Counted from the first letter of the stretch, positions 24,446 through 33,801 are shown. The stretch: 64,000 nt of DNA from Clostridia bacterium (GCA_017474125.1 JAFVIF010000059.1:1-64000); one strand, 5' to 3'. The notes: generated by a model not told the origin, from the sequence alone. Numbers and translations are program-made.

Positions 24446-25657
24446 ATGCTTAAAAACCGTGTGGTACGAATCGCGGCAATAGTTTTATTGGCAGTTTTTT
24501 TAATTCATCATATTTATTCTGCCGTGTACAGTCCCATAACCACCGAAACTGCACAATTCGTTAATGAAACCGACGGTATTTCCTTTACGGGTATGATTAT
24601 CCGCAATGAAATTGCCATTGATAAAAGTAGCGGCGGAGTTATGCATTTGCGTGTTTTTGACGGCGAAAGAATTTCTAAAAACGGTGTAATTGCCGATATA
24701 TACAATAAAGAAAGCGATTCTCTTGCAGTTAACGAAATAGATGAAATTAAAAAGCGCATTTCCGATATAAAAACCATACAAAGCTATAACGACCTTGCGG
24801 CAGTTGACGTTAATTTGCTCAGCGGTAAAATTGATTCCACCTTGGGGGATATGCTGTTTTGCGCAGGCAACGGTGATTTTAAGGGAGCCAGAGAAAACGA
24901 ATATAAGCTGCTTACCATGATGAACAGAAAGGAAATGGTTATAGGCAACGGTGTTGACTATACCGAACAGCTTACTTCCTTAAACGACGAGCTTATTAGC
25001 CTTGAAAACTCTCTTTCTCAGCCGATAAACAGCATTAAGGCTGTGGAATCGGGCTTCTTTGTTTCCTACGTAGATGGCTTTGAAAACGAGTTAAATGCCG
25101 AAGAGCTTGACCGATTAACCCCCGAATATATGGATTCGGTTACTGTCGACCAAAGCTTTATAGAGGGGAAAATCGGAAAAATAGTTTCGGATTATACCTG
25201 GTATATTGCCGCAAATATGACGGCAAATCAGTCGCTTTCATATAAAAAGGGTGACGTTGTTAAAATTAAAACTCAGCTTAAAAGCAACCCGTATATAAAG
25301 GTTACGGTTGAACAAATAAATTTATCTAAGGACAGAGAAAGGGCAGTTATACTGTTTTCCTGTCAGGAAATGAACGCTGAGCTTGCCGCTATGAGAACGG
25401 GTGCTATGACCGTTATTAACGGCGAATACGAGGGTCTTAAGGTAAATAAAAGCGCGTTAAGAGTAAACGACAATAAAACGGGCGTTTATATTATTTCGGG
25501 TATGGAGCTTAAATTTGTTACCGTTAAGGTGCTTTACCAAACCGAGGATTTTGTTATTTGCGAAAAGGCTGATGCCAGTGAAAACACCGAGCTGAGGCTT
25601 TACGATAAAGTTATTGTGAAGGGGAAAAACCTTTATGACGGAAAAATCATTAACTGA
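24446..25657 (+). CDS. HlyD-like membrane-anchored adaptor protein
   Basis: A 403-residue protein with a single N-terminal membrane segment (about residues 7-25) and an extracytoplasmic body. The first beta-rich block (FTGMIIRNEIAIDKSSGGVMHL) and the later KAVESGFFVSYVDG block resemble the split lipoyl/barrel-sandwich parts of HlyD-type adaptors, joined by a helical hairpin (about 90-200). No transporter is adjacent. It lies directly after miaA and its last 23 bases overlap ylmE. In Clostridia, similar genes sit in this division cluster, so a role in envelope or division functions rather than export is possible. The specific function is unknown. Confidence 0.65.
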   Translation: MLKNRVVRIAAIVLLAVFLIHHIYSAVYSPITTETAQFVNETDGISFTGMIIRNEIAIDKSSGGVMHLRVFDGERISKNGVIADIYNKESDSLAVNEIDEIKKRISDIKTIQSYNDLAAVDVNLLSGKIDSTLGDMLFCAGNGDFKGARENEYKLLTMMNRKEMVIGNGVDYTEQLTSLNDELISLENSLSQPINSIKAVESGFFVSYVDGFENELNAEELDRLTPEYMDSVTVDQSFIEGKIGKIVSDYTWYIAANMTANQSLSYKKGDVVKIKTQLKSNPYIKVTVEQINLSKDRERAVILFSCQEMNAELAAMRTGAMTVINGEYEGLKVNKSALRVNDNKTGVYIISGMELKFVTVKVLYQTEDFVICEKADASENTELRLYDKVIVKGKNLYDGKIIN

Positions 25658-26351
25658 GGTTTTTTGTGAAAACTATAGTGAAATAAAAGAAAAAATTGCC
25701 GTTGCGGCAGAAAAAAGCGGAAGAAATGCGGAGGATATAACGCTTCTTGCCGCTGTTAAGACTGTATCTCCGGAGCTTATTAACTTTGCGGTGGAGCAGG
25801 GAATAAGCGTAATAGGAGACAATCGAGTACAGGAGCTTATTTCTAAGGAAAAGGAAGTAACCGAAAACGTTAAAAAGCATTTTATCGGTCATCTTCAAAC
25901 CAATAAAGTTAAGGATATTATTAACAGAGTATCTCTTATTGAATCTGTTGACAGTCTGCGCCTTGCCGAAGCAATAGGAAAACAGGCCGAAAAGCATAAT
26001 AAAATAATGGATATTTTGCTGGAGGTCAACGTAGGTAATGAAGAAAGCAAATCCGGCTTTGCCTTTGACGAAATAGAAGAAAATATTGAAAAAATATCTA
26101 AAATTCCTTTCGTTAAAATAAGAGGTCTTATGGCAATACCTCCCATTTGCGAAGACAAAGACGATAATTGTAAATATTTTTTGAAAATGAGACAACTGTT
26201 TATTGACATTAAGGCTAAAAACATAGATAATGTATCTATGGATATATTGTCTATGGGTATGTCTGACGATTATGAGGCCGCCGTTCTGTGCGGTTCTACC
26301 GAAGTGCGTATCGGAACCCTTCTTTTCGGAAGACGAAATTACAGCGTATAA
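25635..26351 (+). CDS. ylmE: YggS/YlmE-family PLP homeostasis protein
   Basis: A 238-residue single-domain PLP-binding TIM-barrel protein. The PLP lysine is Lys42 in LLAAVKTVS, followed by GDNRVQEL near 58, HFIGHLQTNKVK near 77, EVNVGNEESKSGF near 128 and the end motif SMGMSDDYEAAV with GTEVRIG-like STEVRIGTLLFG. The family controls vitamin B6 and amino-acid balance and has no clear catalytic reaction. It starts within the upstream gene with AAGGGG as ribosome site and precedes sepF, as in Bacillus (ylmE-ylmF). Confidence 0.92.
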   Translation: MTEKSLTEVFCENYSEIKEKIAVAAEKSGRNAEDITLLAAVKTVSPELINFAVEQGISVIGDNRVQELISKEKEVTENVKKHFIGHLQTNKVKDIINRVSLIESVDSLRLAEAIGKQAEKHNKIMDILLEVNVGNEESKSGFAFDEIEENIEKISKIPFVKIRGLMAIPPICEDKDDNCKYFLKMRQLFIDIKAKNIDNVSMDILSMGMSDDYEAAVLCGSTEVRIGTLLFGRRNYSV

Positions 26352-26372
26352 AATTTTAAAGGAGATATAAAA

Positions 26373-26819
26373 ATGAAATTTTGGGAAAGCATTAAAAACA
26401 TTATGAACGTTTCAGACGACGATTATGATGATGAGGTTGCAGAAAACGAAGAGGCAGAGGTTGAACAGCCTAAAAAGGAAGCCGTAAAAAAAGAAGCGCG
26501 CGCAAGCCGCGGTAAAACCGTTCCTTTTTCAAACGGAAATATGCAGCTTGTTCTTGTTAAACCCGAGCGCTTTGAAGACGTTACGGGAATTGCAGATCAC
26601 TACTGTGCAAAGAAAACCATCGTATTAAATCTTGAAAAGGCTGACCGTGATTTATCCCGTCGCATTATCGACTTTTTAAGCGGTGTTGCCTATGCTAAAA
26701 ACGGCACCCTTCAGAAGGCTGCCAACAACACCTTCGTTATCGCCCCCTGTGACGTAGACGTTAACGGAGAAACCATTATGGATGACTACAGCGATTACGA
26801 TTCAAGCTCGCTTTATTAA
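26373..26819 (+). CDS. sepF: Cell division protein SepF
   Basis: A 148-residue protein with an N-terminal amphipathic membrane-targeting helix (MKFWESIKNIMN), an acidic and charged linker (about 14-48) and a C-terminal alpha/beta domain with VLVKPERFEDV, KTIVLNLEKAD and RRIIDFLSGVAYA. SepF tethers FtsZ filaments to the membrane and organises the septum. The ribosome site AAAGGAGA is strong. It sits between ylmE and ylmH in the conserved division cluster. Confidence 0.95.
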   Translation: MKFWESIKNIMNVSDDDYDDEVAENEEAEVEQPKKEAVKKEARASRGKTVPFSNGNMQLVLVKPERFEDVTGIADHYCAKKTIVLNLEKADRDLSRRIIDFLSGVAYAKNGTLQKAANNTFVIAPCDVDVNGETIMDDYSDYDSSSLY

Positions 26820-26822
26820 TTA

Positions 26823-27563
26823 ATGGAAGAAAAAATCCTATCTGCCAAGGTGCGTGATGCTTTGCGCCTTTGCGATACTACGGGTATGTTTAAGGCAGTA
26901 GGCTTTTTAAGTGCTGACGAGGTTTCTTTTGTGCTTAATATGCCTGAACTGAAAAATAAAAAGCACTCATTTTTCGGCGGATTCGATAATGCCGAGAGAG
27001 TGTTTTTTATTGCTTTACCCGATTGGCTTGACTCACCTGAAGAAACAGGCGTTATCGATGCCTTTACCTTCACATACCGAAGCTGCGATAAGCTTTCTCA
27101 CCGTGATTTTCTCGGTACCCTTATGTCTTTTGGAATAACGAGAGAATCGGTCGGCGATATTTTGTGCGAAGAGGGAAGAACCGTTATTTTCATTTCAAGC
27201 AACGTATCGTCCTACGTATTAAGTCAGTGTGATAAGGTGGGCGGTGTCGGTGTAAAGGTAACCCCCGGATTTTCCTTGCCGTTGCCCGGTTTTTCTAAGC
27301 TGGGCGATTTTTCCGCCACCATAGCCTCGTTACGTCTCGACTGTATTGTAGCGGCATTGCTTAATACTTCAAGAGAGAAGGCAAAGGCGATAATTCTTGA
27401 TAAAAGAGTATCTGTCAATTCGGTTGTTGCCGATAAATTTACCTTATGTCCTTCTGAATTTGCAAGTATTTCGGTTAAGGGCGTGGGAAAATTTATTCTT
27501 GACGGTGCAGGAGAAGTAACCAAAAAAGGAAGAATAATTCTCAATTATAAAAAATACGTATAG
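26823..27563 (+). CDS. ylmH: S4-domain RNA-binding protein YlmH
   Basis: A 246-residue protein with the YlmH architecture: an N-terminal alpha/beta part with FGGFDNAERVFFIALPDW near 57, a central region with HRDFLGTLMSFGITRESVGD near 98, and a C-terminal S4 RNA-binding domain (about 180-240) with LLNTSREKAKAIILDKRVSVNS. B. subtilis YlmH has been linked to the ribosome-associated quality control pathway. It starts 3 bases after sepF. ylmG and divIVA, usual neighbours in Bacillus, are absent here. Confidence 0.9.
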   Translation: MEEKILSAKVRDALRLCDTTGMFKAVGFLSADEVSFVLNMPELKNKKHSFFGGFDNAERVFFIALPDWLDSPEETGVIDAFTFTYRSCDKLSHRDFLGTLMSFGITRESVGDILCEEGRTVIFISSNVSSYVLSQCDKVGGVGVKVTPGFSLPLPGFSKLGDFSATIASLRLDCIVAALLNTSREKAKAIILDKRVSVNSVVADKFTLCPSEFASISVKGVGKFILDGAGEVTKKGRIILNYKKYV

Positions 27564-27587
27564 CTTTTCCCCGAAGGAGGAAATGTA

Positions 27588-28082
27588 TTGATAAACTATA
27601 TTATTGCTGTTGTTGTCGGCGCGCTTGTGCTTGCTGCTGACCAATATACAAAATTCCTTGCCGAAAGGTTTGTACCTATGACAGGTCCTGCTATGGAGTT
27701 TATTCCGGGGCTTATAGGCTTTTGGCGTACAAATAACGGCGGTGCCGCTTGGGGCTTTCTTGAAGGCCATACCTGGATTTTGCTTTCGCTAACGGTTATT
27801 ATTATGATAATTTGCGTTGCAATGCTTCTTAAATACGGCCTTAAAAATAAGCTTTTGTTTTGGTCGCTTACCCTTGTGCTTTCGGGCGGTATAGGAAATC
27901 TTATCGACCGCATTTTCCGTGGCGGTAAGGTGGTTGACTTTATCTATCTTGAATTTATGGATTTTCCTATGTTTAACCTTGCCGATTGCGCTATTGTAAT
28001 AGGTGCGTGCCTTATGATACTTTATTTTATTATAGATATAGTTAAGGAAACAAATTCTCGTAAGGCAGACGGTAATGTGTAG
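27588..28082 (+). CDS. lspA: Lipoprotein signal peptidase (signal peptidase II)
   Basis: A 164-residue membrane protein with four predicted helices. The catalytic aspartates are Asp107 (NLIDRIFRGGKVVDF) and Asp133 (FNLADCAI), and the conserved RTNNGGAAWGF lies near residue 47. It cleaves prolipoproteins before the lipid-modified cysteine. It starts with TTG at 27588, with AAGGAGG at 27574-27580; the nearby ATG at 27583 runs at once into TGA. It overlaps rluD by 8 bases. ileS, often just upstream of lspA, is missing. Confidence 0.94.
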   Translation: MINYIIAVVVGALVLAADQYTKFLAERFVPMTGPAMEFIPGLIGFWRTNNGGAAWGFLEGHTWILLSLTVIIMIICVAMLLKYGLKNKLLFWSLTLVLSGGIGNLIDRIFRGGKVVDFIYLEFMDFPMFNLADCAIVIGACLMILYFIIDIVKETNSRKADGNV

Positions 28083-28992
28083 TAGGGTCTTTATTTGTGA
28101 GGAAACCGAAAACCGCCGTATTGACGTTTTTGTTGCGGAGAAAGCGGAAATAACCCGTTCCTATGCGGCAAAATTAATCGTTGACGGTTTGGTTAGTGTT
28201 AACGGTGCTTTGGCGGCTAAAAATACCAAGTTGAAATTTGAGGACAGGGTTGAGGTTACTATTCCCGAGCCTGTCTCCGATAAGGCTGAGCCGCAAAATA
28301 TTCCTATTGATATTGTTTACGAGGATGATTGGCTGCTTGTTGTTAATAAGCCTAAGGGTATGGTTGTTCACCCTGCGGCGGGCAATTTGGACGGCACCCT
28401 CGTCAATGCGCTTTTATATCACTGTAAGGGCTCTCTTTCAGGTATTGGCGGAGTAATGCGTCCGGGTATCGTTCACCGTATCGACAAGGATACAAGCGGC
28501 TTGTTAATGGTTGCAAAAAACGATGAAGCGCATAATTTTTTGGCCGAGCAAATCAAGGAGCATTCCTTCCTAAGAGAATATGAGGCGGTTGTTTACGGTA
28601 ACCTTAAAAAGGATAAAGGCACTATTAATGCGCCCATCGGCAGACATCCCGTTCGTCGCAAGGAAATGGCTGTAACGGCTGTGGGCGGCAGGGATGCAAC
28701 CACTCATTTTACGGTTATAGCGCGCAGTGAGAAATTCACCCACGTAAGGTTAAAGCTTGAAACGGGAAGAACACATCAAATCCGTGTACATATGTCGTAT
28801 ATCGGGCATCCTTTGGCGGGCGACGGCGTTTATGGCCCTAAGAAGGTTATAAAGGAGCTTAACGGACAGTGCCTTCATGCACGGAAATTAGGATTTATTC
28901 ACCCTAATACCCGCGAATATATGGAGTTCACGAGCGATTTACCTGACTATTTTACCGCTTTTTTGGAAAGGAATTTTAGTTATGATATTTAA
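28075..28992 (+). CDS. rluD: RluD-family 23S rRNA/tRNA pseudouridine synthase
   Basis: A 305-residue enzyme with an N-terminal S4 domain (about 10-70, YAAKLIVDGLVSVNG) and the RluA/RluD catalytic domain. The catalytic Asp137 lies in HRIDKDTSGLLM, and HQIRVHMSYIGHPLAGD near 238 is typical. It isomerises uridines in large-subunit rRNA. Its start overlaps lspA, and its end overlaps the HAD phosphatase start by 11 bases, so all three are translationally linked. RluD as opposed to another RluA-family member is by lspA synteny. Confidence 0.9.
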   Translation: MCSRVFICEETENRRIDVFVAEKAEITRSYAAKLIVDGLVSVNGALAAKNTKLKFEDRVEVTIPEPVSDKAEPQNIPIDIVYEDDWLLVVNKPKGMVVHPAAGNLDGTLVNALLYHCKGSLSGIGGVMRPGIVHRIDKDTSGLLMVAKNDEAHNFLAEQIKEHSFLREYEAVVYGNLKKDKGTINAPIGRHPVRRKEMAVTAVGGRDATTHFTVIARSEKFTHVRLKLETGRTHQIRVHMSYIGHPLAGDGVYGPKKVIKELNGQCLHARKLGFIHPNTREYMEFTSDLPDYFTAFLERNFSYDI

Positions 28993-29812
28993 GGATTGTC
29001 TTTTAGCTTCGGATATTGACGGAACCTTAATGGAAATGGACTACATTAATCCTAAAAATATTACCGCGATTGAAGAGTTTGTTTCTCTCGGCGGTACTTT
29101 TTGTATTGCGACGGGAAGATGTGTGCCTGCAATAGAACACGTGGTTTGTAATTTTAAAAGCCTTACTCACGCCATAGTTTATAACGGCGGTATGATTTAC
29201 GATTATACTAAAGAAGCGCCTATTATGGAGCGGTGCCTTGAGGATGCCGATAAAGAGTTCTTTAAAATTCTTCTTCAGCGTATACCCGATTTAGGCGTAG
29301 AGGTTTACTGCGGTAAGGATTTATATATGCTTAATTGGAGTAAGCCCTGTCAGGTGCATTTTGACTACGAAAGGCTTAACTACAAAATGGCTACCTTTGA
29401 TGAAATAAAGGAGCTTAAATGGAATAAGGCAATGTGCTATTATTATGCCGATTTTCCCGAGGATGAAATAGAAAAGCTTATTAAGGAATACAAAAGTGTT
29501 AACTGTGAATATACTAAGGCGGCATTTTCAATTGACGGTGTTGATTACCGCGGTTACGAGCAGCTTCCCGGCGGTGCCCATAAGGGCTTTGGACTCGAAA
29601 AGCTCAGCAGCTTACTTAACATTCCAAAGGGTAAAACCTTTGCAATAGGCGATTATTATAACGACAGCGAAATGCTTAAGGCGGCAGATATTTCCGCCTG
29701 TCCTTCGTCAAGTCCGGAGGATATTAAAGAACTTGTCGATTTTGTCGGATGTGCTTGCCATGACGGCGCCGTGGCCGACTTTATTGAATATTTAAAGACG
29801 GCAAACCTATAA
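28982..29812 (+). CDS. Cof-type HAD-superfamily phosphatase
   Basis: A 276-residue HAD hydrolase with motif I DIDGTL (residues 11-16), motif II IATGR near 41, a large alpha/beta cap (about 85-190) and motif IV GDYYNDSEML near 222 supplying the Mg2+-binding aspartates. Cof-type enzymes remove phosphate from sugar phosphates, flavin or pyridoxal phosphate. The substrate is unknown. AAAGGAA precedes the ATG at the end of rluD. Confidence 0.88.
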   Translation: MIFKDCLLASDIDGTLMEMDYINPKNITAIEEFVSLGGTFCIATGRCVPAIEHVVCNFKSLTHAIVYNGGMIYDYTKEAPIMERCLEDADKEFFKILLQRIPDLGVEVYCGKDLYMLNWSKPCQVHFDYERLNYKMATFDEIKELKWNKAMCYYYADFPEDEIEKLIKEYKSVNCEYTKAAFSIDGVDYRGYEQLPGGAHKGFGLEKLSSLLNIPKGKTFAIGDYYNDSEMLKAADISACPSSSPEDIKELVDFVGCACHDGAVADFIEYLKTANL

Positions 29813-29840
29813 AGGGTGCCGAGAAGAAAGGATGCGTAAA

Positions 29841-30677
29841 ATGGACGCTGTAACAAAAAAAGAACTTCAGCGCGCAGCCAACGATGTACGAATCGGTATT
29901 ATCGAAGGTGTACACAGCGCTAAAGCAGGTCATCCGGGCGGTTCGCTTTCCTGTGCGGATATCCTCACTTATCTCTACTTTAAGGAGATGAATATTGATC
30001 CTAAGGATCCTAAAAAGTCGGACAGAGACCGTCTCGTTCTTTCTAAGGGTCATGCGGCTCCCGCTCTTTATTCGGTGCTCGCTAACCGTGGATATTTTGA
30101 TGTTAAAGAGCTTAATACTCTTCGTAAAATTGATTCTCGCTTACAAGGACACCCCGATATGAAGCACATCCCCGGTGTCGATATGTCCTCAGGCTCTTTG
30201 GGTCAGGGTATATCTGCCGCCGTCGGTATGGCACTTTCCGCTAAGCATTTTGGCGATAATTACCGTGTATTTACTATTCTCGGTGACGGTGAATGTGAGG
30301 AGGGTCAGGTTTGGGAAGCAGCTATGTTTGCCGCAAATAAAGGACTTTCCAACCTTACCGCTTTTGTTGATTTTAACAATCTTCAGATTGACGGCACCTG
30401 TGACGAGGTTAACAGTCCTTCTCCTATCGATAAAAAGTTTGAAGCCTTCGGTTGGGACGTTTTAGTTATTGACGGACACGATTTTGATGCTATTGAGGAT
30501 GCTCTCGACAAGGCAAAGGCTTCCGATAAGCCCTTCTGTATTATTGCTAAAACCGTTAAGGGTAAGGGCGTTTCCTATATGGAAAATAACGTAGGCTGGC
30601 ACGGTAAGGCTCCCGGCGATGAGGAATATGAAATTGCCATTAAAGACCTTGCCGCTATTGCAGAGTCACTTAAGTAA
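29841..30677 (+). CDS. Transketolase, N-terminal (thiamine-diphosphate) subunit
   Basis: A 278-residue N-terminal half of transketolase. HSAKAGHPGGSLSCADIL near residue 23, SKGHAAPALY near 62, GSLGQGISAAVGMA near 111 and the ThDP/Mg2+ motif GDGECEEGQVWEAAMFA near 142 are visible. I prefer the ATG at 29841, since AAAGGA lies 8 bases before it; the ATG at 29832 overlaps that ribosome site. Split transketolases are usual in many Firmicutes and function as a complex with the C-terminal subunit encoded next, moving two-carbon units in the pentose phosphate pathway. Confidence 0.94.
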   Translation: MDAVTKKELQRAANDVRIGIIEGVHSAKAGHPGGSLSCADILTYLYFKEMNIDPKDPKKSDRDRLVLSKGHAAPALYSVLANRGYFDVKELNTLRKIDSRLQGHPDMKHIPGVDMSSGSLGQGISAAVGMALSAKHFGDNYRVFTILGDGECEEGQVWEAAMFAANKGLSNLTAFVDFNNLQIDGTCDEVNSPSPIDKKFEAFGWDVLVIDGHDFDAIEDALDKAKASDKPFCIIAKTVKGKGVSYMENNVGWHGKAPGDEEYEIAIKDLAAIAESLK

Positions 30678-30695
30678 TAGGAGAGGGAGAGAATT

Positions 30696-31643
30696 ATGGC
30701 TGATGTAATTAAGAAGGCTACGAGAGACGGCTACGGCGCAGGTCTTTTGAAGCTTGGTCAAAAATATAAGGATTTTGTGGTTCTTGATGCCGACCTTGCA
30801 GAGGCAACCAAGACAATAGTATTTAAAAAAGCGTTCCCCGAGCGTTTTTACGATTGCGGTATCGCTGAGCAAAATATGGTAAGCATTGCCGCAGGTATTG
30901 CCGCTACCGGCAAAAAGGTTTTCTGTTCCTCCTTTGCTATGTTTGCGGCAGGCAGAGCCTTTGAGCAGGTTAGAAACGCTGTTTGCTATCCCCATTTAAA
31001 CGTTGTTATTGCCGCTACTCACGCAGGTATTTCGGTAGGCGAGGACGGCGCAACACATCAGTGCTGTGAGGATATTGCTCTTATGCGCAGTCTTCCGGGT
31101 ATGACCATTATTAACCCTGCCGATGCCGTTGAAGCTGAAAAGGCTTTGGAGGCAGCTTATATGCACGACGGTCCCGTTTATATGCGTTTTGGTCGTCTTG
31201 CCGTTCCGATTGTTTTTGATGATGATTATAGCTTTGAAATCGGTAAGGGTGTAGAGCTTAAAGAGGGCAACGATGTTACCGTTATTGCTACGGGCCTTAT
31301 GGTTGCCGAAGCGCTTATTGCTTATGATATTCTTAAAGAGCAGGGAATTAACGCGCGTATAATCAATATGGCTACCATTAAGCCTCTTGATACCGAAATC
31401 GTGCTCAAAGCCGCTAAGGAAACAGGCGCTATTGTTACCGCCGAGGAGCATTCCGTAATAGGTGGCTTAGGCTCTGCCGTAAGCGAATACTTAAGCGAAA
31501 TCTATCCTGTTCCCGTTGTTAAGCTTGGTGTTTACGACCGCTTCGGTCAGTCGGGCGCCGCTAACGACCTTTTAGACCTTTACGGTTTAAGAGGAAAGGA
31601 TATTGCCGAAAAGGCAAAGGCCGCACTTGCTTTAAAAAAGTGA
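30696..31643 (+). CDS. Transketolase, C-terminal (pyrimidine-binding) subunit
   Basis: A 315-residue second half of transketolase, with DADLAEATKT near 29, FDCGIAEQNMVSIAAGIA-type segment (YDCGIAEQNM near 50, with the catalytic Glu) and the C-terminal domain with AEEHSVIGGLGSAVSEYL near 249. It begins 18 bases after the N-terminal subunit with a GGAGAGGGAGA ribosome site. The DXS family is similar, but the two-gene arrangement and lengths fit transketolase. A strong terminator follows. Confidence 0.94.
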   Translation: MADVIKKATRDGYGAGLLKLGQKYKDFVVLDADLAEATKTIVFKKAFPERFYDCGIAEQNMVSIAAGIAATGKKVFCSSFAMFAAGRAFEQVRNAVCYPHLNVVIAATHAGISVGEDGATHQCCEDIALMRSLPGMTIINPADAVEAEKALEAAYMHDGPVYMRFGRLAVPIVFDDDYSFEIGKGVELKEGNDVTVIATGLMVAEALIAYDILKEQGINARIINMATIKPLDTEIVLKAAKETGAIVTAEEHSVIGGLGSAVSEYLSEIYPVPVVKLGVYDRFGQSGAANDLLDLYGLRGKDIAEKAKAALALKK

Positions 31644-31668
31644 TTTAACATAATATGTTTTTTGTTAA

Positions 31669-31710
31669 GAAGAGCCGAGAGTTTTTTCTCTCGGCTCTTC
31701 TACTTTTTTA
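31669..31710 (+). terminator. Strong terminator after transketolase genes
   Basis: A perfect 13-bp stem, GAAGAGCCGAGAG with CTCTCGGCTCTTC, has a T-rich loop and is followed by CTACTTTTTTA. It closes the transcript that began upstream. Confidence 0.9.
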
Positions 31711-31739
31711 TTGCAAACATAAGGTTATTATGATAAAAT
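31711..31739 (+). promoter_or_regulatory. recJ promoter (extended -10)
   Basis: TTGCAA (31711-31716), a 17-bp spacer and TAAAAT (31734-31739), with TGA as extended -10, directly after the transketolase terminator. Confidence 0.6.
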
Positions 31740-31791
31740 ATATATAATTATATTATCTTGGGTTAGTGTTTGGTTTAAGGAGGTGGCAATT

Positions 31792-33795
31792 ATGAAAAAA
31801 TGGGAAGTTGCTCAAATAAACAAAGAGCTGGCCAAGGAATTGGCAAACGAATGTGATATTGATCCCTTTGTGGCTATGATTGCCGCTTCACGTGGCTATG
31901 ACGACCCTGCCGTTCTTGATGAATTTTTGTCGGATGATTTAATGTTTTCCGATCCTTTTTCCTTTACCGATATGGAAAAGGCTGTTGCCTGCATTAATGA
32001 AGCTATCGAAAAAGACGAGCTTATTGCCGTTTACGGTGACTACGACTGCGACGGTGTAACCGCTACGGCTCTTTTATATAATTATTTAACGGGCAGAGGG
32101 GCAAGGGTTATTTGTCGTATTCCCGATAGATTTACCGAAGGCTACGGTATGAATGAAAACGGTGTGCGTGAGCTTTACGGTAAGGGTGTATCTCTTATTA
32201 TTACCGTAGATAACGGCATTTCCTGTATAGAGGAAATCGACCTTGCTAATTCTTTGGGTGTAAGGGTAGTGGTTACCGACCACCATTTGCCGCCCGAAGT
32301 ATTACCTAATGCCGTTGCCGTTGTTGACCCGCACAGAATTGATGATTACAGTGAATTTAAGGATATTTGCGGTGTTGGTGTTGCCTTTAATCTTATTTGT
32401 GCTCTTGAGGGCGCAGAGCCTGAAGAAATGATTAATGAATACGGCGACCTTGTTGCTGTTGGTACAATAGGCGACGTTATGCCGCTGATTAGCGTGAACC
32501 GTTCCTTTGTTAAGGCGGGTTTGTTAAGCATAACTGAAAATAAACGTTGCGGTATTGCCGCACTTATGCAGGTGTCAGGGCTTGATAATGCCGCTTTTTC
32601 TGCAACAAGAGTTTCCTTCGGCCTTGTGCCGCGTATTAATGCGGCCGGCAGAATGGGAAGCGCAGACCGCGCGCTACAGCTTCTTACAACAAGCAATGAG
32701 GGCGAAGCCTTAAGGCTTGCCGAGGAAATCGCTGCGGATAATTTGAAGCGACAGCAAATTGAAAAGGAAATTTTCGATGCCGCTTCGGATATTATAGAAA
32801 AGGAGTCTCTGTACCGTGACAGAGTTATTGTTGTAGCAGGGGAAAATTGGCATCACGGAATAGTCGGAATAGTTGCTTCAAAAATATGCGAGTATTACTG
32901 CAAGCCTACCATAGTGCTTAGTATTGACGGCGATTTAGCTCACGGCTCGGGCAGAAGTATTGAAGGCTTTTCCCTTTACGACTGTATAAACAGTGCAAGG
33001 GAATATACCGAAAAATTCGGCGGCCATTCACTTGCTGCAGGTATGACGCTTAAAAAAGAGAATATTAATATTTTCCGCAGTGCCGTCAATTCCTACGCTC
33101 ATACGGTGGATAGTGTCGTGCCTGTGCTTAAGCTTGATTGTAAGCTTAATCCTGCCGCGCTTTCTCTTGACATTGTTGAAGCTCTGTCGGTTTTACAACC
33201 TTACGGTACGGGAAACAGCGTTCCTGTATTCGGTATTTTTGGCGCAGAGCTTGAAAAAATAACGGCGGTAGGAGGCGGAAAGCACCTAAAGCTTTCCTTT
33301 ATAAAAGGGCCAATTTCGTTTCAAGCAATGCTGTTTTCCTGCAGCGAGGGCGCGTTTCCTTTTAAAAAGGGCGATATACTCGACCTTGCCGTAGGTCTTG
33401 ATACTAACCTTTATAACGGTAAGGAATATTTGTCTATAATAATAAAGGACTACCGTTTAGCGGGTATTAACGATACGCTTCTTGCAAAAGAAATAGCAAT
33501 TTACGATGATTTTTGTTCACTTGTACCCGATGATTACAGCAGTATCGCTCCCACAAGGGAGGAATGCGGTATGGTTTATAAATATATTAAACACGAAAAA
33601 GCTTCTGTAATTTCGGTAGAGCAAAGATTTATGAATGAATTGGGCCTTGCAAAGGTAAAAATAATTATCGACGTATTTGTTGAACTTGGTTTAATTGAAA
33701 GAATAAAGGGCGAAACCGATTATCTGGCCGTCAGTATTTCGGGCGGCAGGGTAAATCTTGACGATTCAGCGGTGCTTCGCCGTGTCAGGGGGTGA
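31792..33795 (+). CDS. recJ: Single-strand-specific 5'-3' exonuclease RecJ
   Basis: A 667-residue DHH-family nuclease. The metal-binding motifs are VYGDYDCDGVTAT near residue 76, TVDNGISC near 141, VVTDHHLPP near 160 (the DHH) and PRINAAGRMG near 280. The DHHA1 domain has HHGIVGIVASKI near 350 and GGHSLAAGM near 405, followed by an OB-fold and a C-terminal extension. RecJ degrades single-stranded DNA in repair and recombination. I chose ATG 31792, with AAGGAGG 8 bases upstream, over the GTG at 31783 that overlaps that site. It leads the recJ-rel-dtd-MBL-hemZ group. Confidence 0.95.
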   Translation: MKKWEVAQINKELAKELANECDIDPFVAMIAASRGYDDPAVLDEFLSDDLMFSDPFSFTDMEKAVACINEAIEKDELIAVYGDYDCDGVTATALLYNYLTGRGARVICRIPDRFTEGYGMNENGVRELYGKGVSLIITVDNGISCIEEIDLANSLGVRVVVTDHHLPPEVLPNAVAVVDPHRIDDYSEFKDICGVGVAFNLICALEGAEPEEMINEYGDLVAVGTIGDVMPLISVNRSFVKAGLLSITENKRCGIAALMQVSGLDNAAFSATRVSFGLVPRINAAGRMGSADRALQLLTTSNEGEALRLAEEIAADNLKRQQIEKEIFDAASDIIEKESLYRDRVIVVAGENWHHGIVGIVASKICEYYCKPTIVLSIDGDLAHGSGRSIEGFSLYDCINSAREYTEKFGGHSLAAGMTLKKENINIFRSAVNSYAHTVDSVVPVLKLDCKLNPAALSLDIVEALSVLQPYGTGNSVPVFGIFGAELEKITAVGGGKHLKLSFIKGPISFQAMLFSCSEGAFPFKKGDILDLAVGLDTNLYNGKEYLSIIIKDYRLAGINDTLLAKEIAIYDDFCSLVPDDYSSIAPTREECGMVYKYIKHEKASVISVEQRFMNELGLAKVKIIIDVFVELGLIERIKGETDYLAVSISGGRVNLDDSAVLRRVRG

Positions 33796-33801
33796 GAAGT
33801 A

